DNA of 64,000 nt from Enteractinococcus coprophilus (GTDB taxonomy: Bacteria; Actinomycetota; Actinomycetes; Actinomycetales; Micrococcaceae), in NCBI RefSeq assembly GCF_006716305.1, contig NZ_VFOU01000001.1, forward strand, positions 124,001 to 188,000. Reading direction: 5' to 3'. Both the position numbers and the translations under genes were made by a program. The notes beneath the pieces were generated by a model. That model did not search any database. It was not told where the DNA came from and saw only the letters and a program-made list of their open reading frames with translations. Positions 57,239-64,000 of the stretch are shown piece after piece (the first letter of the stretch is position 1; each line of letters begins with the position of its first letter).

Positions 57239-58635
57239 CTGAAGTTCAAACACAGCTACGCACCGAATCTGATCTGATCGGCACAGTCGAATTACCAGCC
57301 GATGTCTATTATGGTGTCAACACTGTTCGTGCGGCAGAAAACTTTCAACTGTCGTCGTCGCGGGTCGCGCAATTCCCGGAGCTGATCGAAGCTCTGGCCA
57401 TCATCAAGCATGCTGCTGCCGCTGCGAACCGTGATGTTGGCGCTCTAGATGAAACAATTGCCAGCGCGATTATTGCCGCAGCGAAAGATGTGGCTGCAGG
57501 CCAGCTGCACGACCAATTTATTTTGGACATGATTCAAGGTGGCGCAGGAACTTCCACCAACATGAACGCTAACGAAGTCATTGCCAACCGCGGCTTGGAG
57601 CACATGGGTCTGGCCAAGGGTGAATACGATGCCCTGCACCCACTGAACCACGTGAATATGGGCCAGTCGACAAACGACGTCTACCCCACCGCACTGAAAC
57701 TGGCGCTGCATAAGATGACCGGCAACCTGCTGGAAAGCCTCGAGGTGCTCAAGACCTCGCTGCGCGGGAAAGCCAAAGAGTTCCGTACCAGCGTCAAAAT
57801 GGGTCGTACTCAGATGCAGATTGCCGTGCCGATGACGCTGGGTCAAGAATTTGCTGCTTGGGCCGTAATGCTCGAGCGCGCCGAAACCGGGTTGAAGCGG
57901 GTTCGTTTCGATCTGCTCGAGCTCAACCTGGGTGGTACGGCAATCGGTACGGGGATCAACGCCAATCCCGGTTACCGCGAGCGCGCCGTCGAATACTTGC
58001 GCGAGATCACCGGGCTGACCAACATCTCCTCGGCTCCAGACTTGATTGCTGCAACCGCCGATACTCAAATCTTCGTCGATCTCTCCGGGGCGCTGAAGCG
58101 AGTGGGCCTGACCATGTCGAAGATCGCCAACGACCTGCGCTTGTTATCCTCGGGCCCATCAGGTGGATTCGGAGAAATCAACCTCCCTGCCCGCCAGGCG
58201 GGTTCGTCCATCATGCCGGGCAAGGTCAACCCGGTCATTGCTGAAGCTGTCAACCAGGTCGCATACCAGGTCGCCGGTCACGATGCTGCCATCAGCATGG
58301 CAGTTGAGGCAGGTCAGCTTGAACTCAACCCCTTCGAACCGATCATGGCCCGCGGCCTGTTCGACTCGATTGGTATCCTGTCGAACGCTGCAACCATGTT
58401 TGCTGACAAATGTATCGAAGGTATCACCGCCAACGAACAGCTGATGCGCGACGTCGTCGAAGGATCCGCCGGACTGGCCACGGTCTTCTCCCCCGTTATC
58501 GGGTACAAGGCGGCCACCGCACTGGCCGTTGAAGCGACCAAAACCGGCGCCAAAGTGACCGATCTCGCCGTAGAAAAAGGCCTGCTGACCAGCGCACAGG
58601 TTGAAGACCTGATCAACGAAGCACTTGAAGTCTAG
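57235..58635 (+). CDS. aspA: Aspartate ammonia-lyase
   Basis: A 466-residue member of the fumarase/aspartase superfamily. G-A-G-T-S-T-N-M-N-A-N-E-V near residues 100-112 and the signature G-S-S-I-M-P-G-K-V-N-P-V near 322-333 contain the mobile SS loop serine and Lys. T-S-T-N-M-N and M-G-Q-S-T-N-D are the aspartase forms rather than fumarase. It interconverts aspartate with fumarate and ammonia. The start is ATG 57235; upstream in-frame extension is unlikely. Stop overlaps the convergent YdcZ gene by 4 bp. Confidence 0.93.
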   Translation: MTEVQTQLRTESDLIGTVELPADVYYGVNTVRAAENFQLSSSRVAQFPELIEALAIIKHAAAAANRDVGALDETIASAIIAAAKDVAAGQLHDQFILDMIQGGAGTSTNMNANEVIANRGLEHMGLAKGEYDALHPLNHVNMGQSTNDVYPTALKLALHKMTGNLLESLEVLKTSLRGKAKEFRTSVKMGRTQMQIAVPMTLGQEFAAWAVMLERAETGLKRVRFDLLELNLGGTAIGTGINANPGYRERAVEYLREITGLTNISSAPDLIAATADTQIFVDLSGALKRVGLTMSKIANDLRLLSSGPSGGFGEINLPARQAGSSIMPGKVNPVIAEAVNQVAYQVAGHDAAISMAVEAGQLELNPFEPIMARGLFDSIGILSNAATMFADKCIEGITANEQLMRDVVEGSAGLATVFSPVIGYKAATALAVEATKTGAKVTDLAVEKGLLTSAQVEDLINEALEV

Positions 58636-59564
58636 GCAAGTATCTTCGGGGCGTTCATCACGACGACCCCGGTAATCATCAAGAGCAGTCCGATCACTTG
58701 CAGTGGTCGGACTGCTCTTTTTGGGGCGGATAACAACCCGAATTGATCTACCAGCAACGCACCTGCGATCAACCCCACTTGCACGACAACGACGGTGACC
58801 GCCGATCCAATGAGCGGGGATAAAAACGCCACACCGGTCACGTACAGTGCACCGAGGACTCCCCCAAGCCACATCCACCATGGATTGTGCGTTTCGCCAT
58901 CAGGTACCCGCAGTCGTAGTGGTGAGCGAGTCAAAACAACCAGCGTGATCAGAACGATCGTGCCCACGAGAAATGAGACAAACGCGCTATGAATCGCTGA
59001 GCCAAGCACCAGCGTCAGCTGGCCGTTCACGGCGACTTGCAGCCCAAAACACACCCCGATGCCCAGCCCGGCCAAATACCAGCCCCGCGAGGGGGCCGGT
59101 CGATCCGCCTGAACCCTGCTGCGGCCTGCTACCACAGCGAGCACCGCGGCGAGCATCACGATGCTGGCACCTAGCAACCGCCAGGCATCTGCTGGGTACC
59201 GATCAACATCAAAGAGCCCGAAGTGATCGATGATGAGCGTGGTGATGACCTGGGCGGTCAGGTTCAACACCGTGGAATACAGCGCTCCAATGACCGGCAA
59301 CAACAACACGTTCGTCGTCATCCCGATCACCCCAAAGACACCACCGGACCAGATCCACCAGGGTTGAGCGCTAAGGTGACCCGGATCCAACCCCACGGTG
59401 CCCACGGTCGTCCAGGTGAGTAGCAGCAAACATGCCGTGCCCACCAGAAATGAGATGGCGGCCATGACCCAAGGGGTCGAAACTGCATGTCGGAGACGGT
59501 TATTAATCGCGGACTGGTTGGGCATGAGCACCCCGATGGCCACACCCAGCACCAGGTACATCAT
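58632..59564 (-). CDS. DMT-family transporter, YdcZ/DUF606 tandem
   Basis: A 310-residue protein with about ten TM helices in two homologous halves. Each half has an N-Q-S/N-G-Q-L motif (P-N-Q-S-A-I-N-N and A-V-N-G-Q-L) and W-W-x-W-x-G-G-V (W-I-W-S-G-G-V and W-M-W-L-G-G-V), characteristic of the YdcZ family, with D-H-F-G-L and D-Q-F-G-L repeated. Substrate unknown. It is convergent with aspA and lies 42 bp behind the GlcD-type oxidase on the same strand. Confidence 0.87.
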   Translation of the reverse strand: MMYLVLGVAIGVLMPNQSAINNRLRHAVSTPWVMAAISFLVGTACLLLLTWTTVGTVGLDPGHLSAQPWWIWSGGVFGVIGMTTNVLLLPVIGALYSTVLNLTAQVITTLIIDHFGLFDVDRYPADAWRLLGASIVMLAAVLAVVAGRSRVQADRPAPSRGWYLAGLGIGVCFGLQVAVNGQLTLVLGSAIHSAFVSFLVGTIVLITLVVLTRSPLRLRVPDGETHNPWWMWLGGVLGALYVTGVAFLSPLIGSAVTVVVVQVGLIAGALLVDQFGLLSAPKRAVRPLQVIGLLLMITGVVVMNAPKILA

Positions 59565-59606
59565 TGCGCCCCAGACGGCTTGTACACTCCGAGCGTAGCC
59601 ACTGCC

Positions 59607-60977
59607 TTAGATAGCACGTGCGGGAGTAAGGATGCCGTGGGGGTCGAGCGCATGTTTAATCGCACGCTGGGTGTCCAAAACTGCCGCATCGAGTTGGATC
59701 GGTAATTCATGGTGTTTAACCGCCCCAATGCCGTGTTCGCCACTAATGGTCCCACCCAAGGAGACCGCCAGACGCGAGATATCCACGATGACGGCTTCAG
59801 CGGCCGCGTATTCGTCTTCGGTATCGCCGGCTTCCACAGTGGGGTGCAGATTCCCGTCACCCGCGTGGGCCACAATTGAAATCGCCCGGTTATGTTTGGC
59901 AGCGATCTGATCGATACCCCGGAATACATTCGCCAACTCACCGATGGGCACGCCGACATCACACGAGACGCGCAGGCCGCGTGCTGACAACGCCGGGTTA
60001 GCCAGGCGGCGGGCTTCGAGCAGGGCGTCATTTTGTGCGATGACGACGTCGCTGCCACCGTGGCGGGCACAAATTTCGGTGATGGTCTTGGCATCTTCGG
60101 CGGCGTTGTACCCTACCGTCTGGCCGATGAGCAGCGCGGCTTCGGGCACGGTGAGCCCCGAGGGATAAAACTCTTCGATGGTTCTGACGCTGTGGGCGTC
60201 AAGCAGCTCTAACACCTCGGGTTGCGCTTCCCCGTTGACGATTTCGGTGACCGCTTCGCCGGCTGCATGAATCGAATCAAAATTCACCCGAAACGTGTGC
60301 GAGGTGCCCGGTGGTATGGGCTTGAGTCGCACCGTCGCGGCTGTGATGACACCCAGAGTGCCCTCAGAACCAACAAATAAACTCGTCAGATCCAAACCAA
60401 CCACATTTTTGCGGGTCCGAGTTCCGGTGTGCATGATCCGGCCGTCGGCCAGGACAACCTCAAGGGCCGCGACCGAATCGCGGGTCACCCCGTGAGAAAT
60501 ACAGCGTAAACCCCCGGCATTGGTTGCGATATTGCCGCCGACCGTAGAGGTTTCAACACTGGCCGGATCGGGTGGGAAAAATAAGCCGTGCTCGTGAGCC
60601 GCCCGATCAAGGTCGGCCGTAATCACGCCGGCTTCCACGACCGCTAGACGGTTGACCGGGTCGATCTCACGGATCCTATTGCAACGTTCCAGCGAGATGA
60701 CCAGGCCTTGATCATAGGCCACCGCCCCACCGGCTAGCCCGGTGCCTGCACCTCGTACCGACACCGGAACATGATATTGATGTGCCCAGGCCAAAGCGGT
60801 TGCGACGTCGGCGGTTGACGTAGCCATCACCACGGCTAAGGGCCGGCCGTGCGGGGCATAGCGGGAGCTATCGCGGGCCAGTCGGTCGACTTCGGGGCCG
60901 GCTTCAACAATCTTTTCGGCCAGTTGATCTTTAAGTTCGGTGAGCGCTTCGCGCCGCGGCAGTGTTGTGTGGGGCAT
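59607..60977 (-). CDS. FAD-linked oxidase, GlcD/D-lactate dehydrogenase type
   Basis: A 456-residue flavoprotein. The PP-loop FAD domain (about 40-220) has R-G-A-G-T-G-L-A-G-G-A and P-D-P-A-S-V-x-x-S-T-V-G-G-N-I-A-T-N-A-G-G; the C-terminal cap contains A-H-A-G-D-G-N-L-H-P and G-E-H-G-I-G, the metal/hydroxy-acid site of the family. It oxidises a 2-hydroxy acid such as glycolate or D-lactate. AAGGAACACC precedes the ATG. Divergent from the agmatine-deiminase-like gene. Confidence 0.92.
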   Translation of the reverse strand: MPHTTLPRREALTELKDQLAEKIVEAGPEVDRLARDSSRYAPHGRPLAVVMATSTADVATALAWAHQYHVPVSVRGAGTGLAGGAVAYDQGLVISLERCNRIREIDPVNRLAVVEAGVITADLDRAAHEHGLFFPPDPASVETSTVGGNIATNAGGLRCISHGVTRDSVAALEVVLADGRIMHTGTRTRKNVVGLDLTSLFVGSEGTLGVITAATVRLKPIPPGTSHTFRVNFDSIHAAGEAVTEIVNGEAQPEVLELLDAHSVRTIEEFYPSGLTVPEAALLIGQTVGYNAAEDAKTITEICARHGGSDVVIAQNDALLEARRLANPALSARGLRVSCDVGVPIGELANVFRGIDQIAAKHNRAISIVAHAGDGNLHPTVEAGDTEDEYAAAEAVIVDISRLAVSLGGTISGEHGIGAVKHHELPIQLDAAVLDTQRAIKHALDPHGILTPARAI

Positions 60978-61111
60978 GGTGTTCCTTTTCTTCCAGTCAC
61001 CACATTAGCTGCGTCACAGACCACGGGCTAGTAATCTCCAGTACGGTAACAGTAGTGCTCTCAGCGGTTTTGTGGCGTCTTGACCGTTGGTGTCACTGTC
61101 TGGGTGAGGGA

Positions 61112-61128
61112 GCAAGTAAGATACTTGC
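61112..61128. promoter_or_regulatory. Operator-like palindrome in glcD/AguA-like gap
   Basis: GCAAGTA-AGA-TACTTGC, 7-bp perfect arms, in the 320-bp divergent region. It could control either gene; no regulator is adjacent. Confidence 0.4.
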
Positions 61129-61204
61129 AGCGGCTTTTCCACGATGTGTTTGGCTCATGGTGAGCGGCTTGGTTGGTGCGGCGTGTGCCACACTGGCAAG
61201 CAGG

Positions 61205-61210
61205 TACAAT
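61205..61210 (+). promoter_or_regulatory. -10-like hexamer upstream of AguA-like gene
   Basis: TACAAT, 88 bp upstream of the ATG at 61298. The -35 is not convincing. Confidence 0.35.
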
Positions 61211-61297
61211 AAGGCGCAAGGCTCACGCCGCTATTATCCCTTGTGACAGGTCAGTACTTTACAGCTCAGGCATTTCAAGGAAAGAGAGGAATTCCTG

Positions 61298-62398
61298 ATG
61301 GTCCCAGGTTCACGGTGGGTTATCCCAGCCGAGACTGAACCGGTCCAACGTGTCTGGATGAGCTTTCCTCGAGCCGGTGCCGCGAACTTTCGGGCATCCT
61401 GGCAACTCTCCTCGGCCCGGCGCGCTTGGGTCCGGTTGGCTGAAGGAATCAATGACCACGTCCCGGTCACCTTGCTGGTCGATCCGGACGATCAGCGCAC
61501 CGTGAGTTCCCATCTGTCGAAGCCGCTCGACGTCGTCGTCATACCCTTTAATAACGCCTCGATACGGCGCACTGCCGCCACCCTGGTGGTGTCCCGTCAG
61601 GCACAAGCCAACAGCGGACGTCGGCCGCGGCGTGTGCTGGGCATGGTGGATTTCACTTTCAATGGTTTCGGGCACCTACCCGGGGTCGAGTACGGCCTGG
61701 ATGACAAGGTCCCAGGCACCCTGTCTGAACTGTTGCCCGGCGAACGCGGATGGGGGCACCGCAATTTTTCGATGATGGTCGGCGAGGGCGGTTCCTGGGT
61801 GACCGATGGTGCCGGCACCGCGATTGCTTCCGAGGCGATTTTGACTGATCAGCGGCGCAACCCGGGCTGGAATACTCGCTCGGTCGAACGCGAAATGCGG
61901 CGCAACCTCGGGTTGGAACAGATCATCTGGATCCCCCAAGGCCTGACCCGCGGGGCGGCCCCGGTTGGGTGGGGCGGTTATGCCGATCAGGTCGTGGCTT
62001 TCCACTCCCCCGGCCGCGTGCTACTGCACAACCAACCGGATCCCAGCCACCCGGATCACGCCGTCAGCCAGCAGGTGCGCGAAATTCTCAGCTCCGCGCA
62101 CGATGCGACCGGCCAGGGGTTTGACATCATTGACGTTCCAGCGCCCCAAACACATTCGGATCTTAGCGGTCCGGTCAACTGGTCCTACCTGGATTTTCTG
62201 ATCCTCAATGACGTCATCGTGATGCCACGATTCATCGACCCCTTCGATGCTCAGGCCTATGAGCTGATGCAAAAGCTGTATCCCGAACACCGGATCATCC
62301 AGTTCACCGCCCAGGCGCTATTTGATCACGGGGCCTCAATCCGGGCGATTACGCTGCCCCAACCGCGCGTTAGTCGACGTCGCGAAAGACTTAGCTGA
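61298..62398 (+). CDS. Agmatine-deiminase-fold protein lacking catalytic residues
   Basis: A 366-residue protein aligned over its full length with the PPAD/agmatine deiminase family: V-D-F-T-F-N-G-F-G near 118, G-G-S-W-V-T-D-G-A-G-T near 164, R-N-P near 187, W-I-P-Q-G-L near 211. The active-site motifs are altered: family W-M-R-D-x-G-P is S-I-R-R-T-A-A (88-94), G-H-V-D is G-Y-A-D (227-230), and I-H-C is I-R-A (348-350), so the nucleophilic Cys is Ala350. It is an intact frame with AGAGG upstream; an inactive paralogue with binding function is inferred. Confidence 0.8.
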   Translation: MVPGSRWVIPAETEPVQRVWMSFPRAGAANFRASWQLSSARRAWVRLAEGINDHVPVTLLVDPDDQRTVSSHLSKPLDVVVIPFNNASIRRTAATLVVSRQAQANSGRRPRRVLGMVDFTFNGFGHLPGVEYGLDDKVPGTLSELLPGERGWGHRNFSMMVGEGGSWVTDGAGTAIASEAILTDQRRNPGWNTRSVEREMRRNLGLEQIIWIPQGLTRGAAPVGWGGYADQVVAFHSPGRVLLHNQPDPSHPDHAVSQQVREILSSAHDATGQGFDIIDVPAPQTHSDLSGPVNWSYLDFLILNDVIVMPRFIDPFDAQAYELMQKLYPEHRIIQFTAQALFDHGASIRAITLPQPRVSRRRERLS

Positions 62399-62479
62399 CG
62401 GGCACAAAAGCCTCGTAGGCCACAGCGGGACCCGGCCACAAACGATATCGTGAGCATAACGACGTCGATGAGGAGCCCA

Positions 62480-63943
62480 GTGACCAGACAGAAGATGACC
62501 GGTGTGCAGCGAGCCATTTTGGCGGTTGTGTTAGTTCCCGTCTTCATGTCGTTACTATCGATCTCCTCGATCAACGTGATCCTGCCGTCGGTCAAAGAGT
62601 CCCTGGACGCGTCCAATAGTGCCATCCAGTGGGTGTTATCCGGGTACACGCTGGCCTTCGGAGTCCTCCTGGTGGCCGGTGGTCGTGCCGGCGACACCTT
62701 CGGGCGCGGCAGGCTTTTCGTTGCAGGTCTGACGCTATTTGGCTTGGGCTCGCTACTGGCCGGATTCGCACTCAACGGCCCGATGTTGGTCATCGCCCGG
62801 CTGATTACCGGGTTTGGTTCCGGGCTACTCAACCCGCAAACCGTGGGCTTTATTCAACAGTTTTTCGACGGCCCACGCCGAGCGCGGGCGTTTGCATCAT
62901 TTGGTTCAGTCGTCGGGGTGTCGGTGGCCATCGGTCCGGTCCTGGGCGGGGGGCTCATCGCCTTAGCCGGGCCGGATTGGGGTTGGCGTTGGACGTTTTT
63001 GGTCAACGTCCCCATCGCGATCGTGGCGATTATCGTCGCCTACCGGACGTTCCCGAAGGCGGCCTGGGTGCCGGATGCGCCGGAAGGTACTGCATCACAA
63101 CCCGGCAAACCAGACCTGGATCCCATTGGCACCGTGGCCTTTACGCTGGGCACTCTGTTGGTCATGTGGACGTTTTTAGAAATTGACAAGGGCGGGATCT
63201 ACTGGGCCATGCTGCCCGTGGGCATTGTCATGTTGGTGTGGTGGGTGTGGTGGGAGCGCCGTTATAAACGCCGCGGCGGCGCACCCATGGTCGATATGGC
63301 GCTGTTTCGTAACAGGTCGTATCGTAACGGCTCGCTGCTAATCAGCCTATTTTTCACCGGGTCTACGTCTGTGTGGGTGACCGTCGCAATCTTTTTACAA
63401 ACCGGGCACGGCATTTCGGCCCTGATCGCAGCTCTGGTCGGGATCCCCTCGGCCATTGCGACCTCGATCTCGTCGGTGATCGCCGGCCGGTATGTGTTAT
63501 CCGCCGGGCGCGCGATGGTCGCCTGGGGTATGAGCGTGACCATACTTGCACTGAGCACCTCAATCCTGGTGGTCGTTGGGGTGCAATTATGGGATTGGTC
63601 ACTGTGGTGGCTCATCGCAACCCTCTCCCTCTTGGGAGTCGCCCAAGGATTTATCGTCTCACCGAATCAAACCCTGTCGCTGATGGAAGTACCGGCGTAT
63701 GTCTCCGGAGTTGCCGGCGCCGTGATGCAAACCGGTCAGCGCGTAGGCACCTCGGTCGGGACCGCGATCATCACCTCGATACTGTTCGGTATTGCCGCAG
63801 CGTTCTCCTGGAACTGGGCATTCGTAGCTGCCTTCGGGACGATCCTGGCGTTAGTTTCCATCGCGCTGCTCGTGGCGATCGTCGACATCATCGGAACACG
63901 CCGCGCCCAAGCCGCCGTCCCGCAAGGGGATGAAGGTCGCTAA
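62480..63943 (+). CDS. MFS transporter, DHA2 (14-TM) family
   Basis: A 487-residue exporter with 14 TM helices, similar in layout to the 41399-42895 protein. Motif A is G-R-A-G-D-T-F-G-R-G-R, and motif C-like G-V-S-V-A-I-G-P-V-L-G-G is in TM5. GTG at 62480 is chosen because AGGAG sits just upstream; starts at 62450 and 62495 are alternatives. It follows the agmatine-deiminase-like gene by 81 bp on the same strand, so the two may form a unit. The final 57 bp of the window hold no gene. Confidence 0.88.
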   Translation: MTRQKMTGVQRAILAVVLVPVFMSLLSISSINVILPSVKESLDASNSAIQWVLSGYTLAFGVLLVAGGRAGDTFGRGRLFVAGLTLFGLGSLLAGFALNGPMLVIARLITGFGSGLLNPQTVGFIQQFFDGPRRARAFASFGSVVGVSVAIGPVLGGGLIALAGPDWGWRWTFLVNVPIAIVAIIVAYRTFPKAAWVPDAPEGTASQPGKPDLDPIGTVAFTLGTLLVMWTFLEIDKGGIYWAMLPVGIVMLVWWVWWERRYKRRGGAPMVDMALFRNRSYRNGSLLISLFFTGSTSVWVTVAIFLQTGHGISALIAALVGIPSAIATSISSVIAGRYVLSAGRAMVAWGMSVTILALSTSILVVVGVQLWDWSLWWLIATLSLLGVAQGFIVSPNQTLSLMEVPAYVSGVAGAVMQTGQRVGTSVGTAIITSILFGIAAAFSWNWAFVAAFGTILALVSIALLVAIVDIIGTRRAQAAVPQGDEGR

Positions 63944-64000
63944 CCTCCCCTGGTTTCCACGCCGTCACAGGCGTTAGCATACCTTTCAGGCCGTGTTCCA

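Noticed and set aside
1-64000. CRISPR arrays, insertion sequences or prophage genes
   Set aside because: No regularly spaced repeats, transposase, integrase or phage structural genes were seen.

Overview
The window is a chromosomal stretch of a moderately high-GC actinobacterium, most likely a Micrococcales member near the Micrococcaceae. Supporting this are the dnaK-grpE-dnaJ-hspR operon with HspR (HAIR) operators, a SAM-IV type riboswitch, a fused MrpA/B subunit, and DUF4235 and Pth2-like genes. At least nine genes show a TANNNT box 6-7 nt before the start codon and no clear Shine-Dalgarno sequence, the pattern of leaderless transcripts. The genus is inferred; no rRNA is present.

Layout. 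1-5 kb: the 3' end of trmB, then the heat-shock operon on the minus strand with two HAIR boxes. 4.7-12.3 kb: a uridine-kinase-like P-loop kinase, cardiolipin synthase, a coiled-coil MMPL transporter, a DUF4235 protein, a Pth2-like hydrolase divergent from a Mug-type DNA glycosylase, and an SDR. 12.3-19 kb: a complete overlapping mrpACDEFG Na+/H+ antiporter operon. 19.4-26.6 kb: dCTP deaminase, small membrane proteins, an AEC transporter and an NHL-repeat/thioredoxin protein. 26.8 kb: tRNA-Gly(CCC). 27.5-29 kb: an EndoIII-like glycosylase and a CpdA-type phosphodiesterase. 29.1-35.4 kb: a copper/heme operon (membrane protein, CopC, PCuAC chaperone, Tat-exported DyP peroxidase, CopD-CtaG fusion, lipoprotein). 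35.5-38.8 kb: HU, a membrane-anchored degenerate DnaQ-like protein, and three cysteine-poor ribosomal proteins (L28, L33, S14). 39-43 kb: MarR, a thioester-domain surface protein with an LAETG sorting signal, and an MFS pump. 43-49.8 kb: YchJ, asparaginase, SDR, glutathione-transferase-like reductase, MBL hydrolase, Usp, macro domain and MscS. 49.8-53.8 kb: hisD, a SAM-IV riboswitch in front of a flavin reductase, an S4 protein, and a shortened cold-shock ORF coupled to a Pro/Thr-rich secreted protein. 53.8-64 kb: MarR/MFS pair, M23 peptidase, aspartate ammonia-lyase with a structured leader, YdcZ transporter, GlcD-type oxidase, an agmatine-deiminase-fold protein lacking its catalytic residues, and a second 14-TM MFS pump.

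The genes suggest a salt- and oxidant-exposed aerobic lifestyle: Mrp antiporter, MscS and cardiolipin synthase for osmotic stress; copper delivery with DyP for oxidase maturation; and several drug or acid exporters. No phage, insertion sequence or CRISPR array was seen. The most unusual items are two apparent pseudoenzymes (36074-37831 and 61298-62398), the shortened csp gene, the aspA leader and the pervasive leaderless signature.
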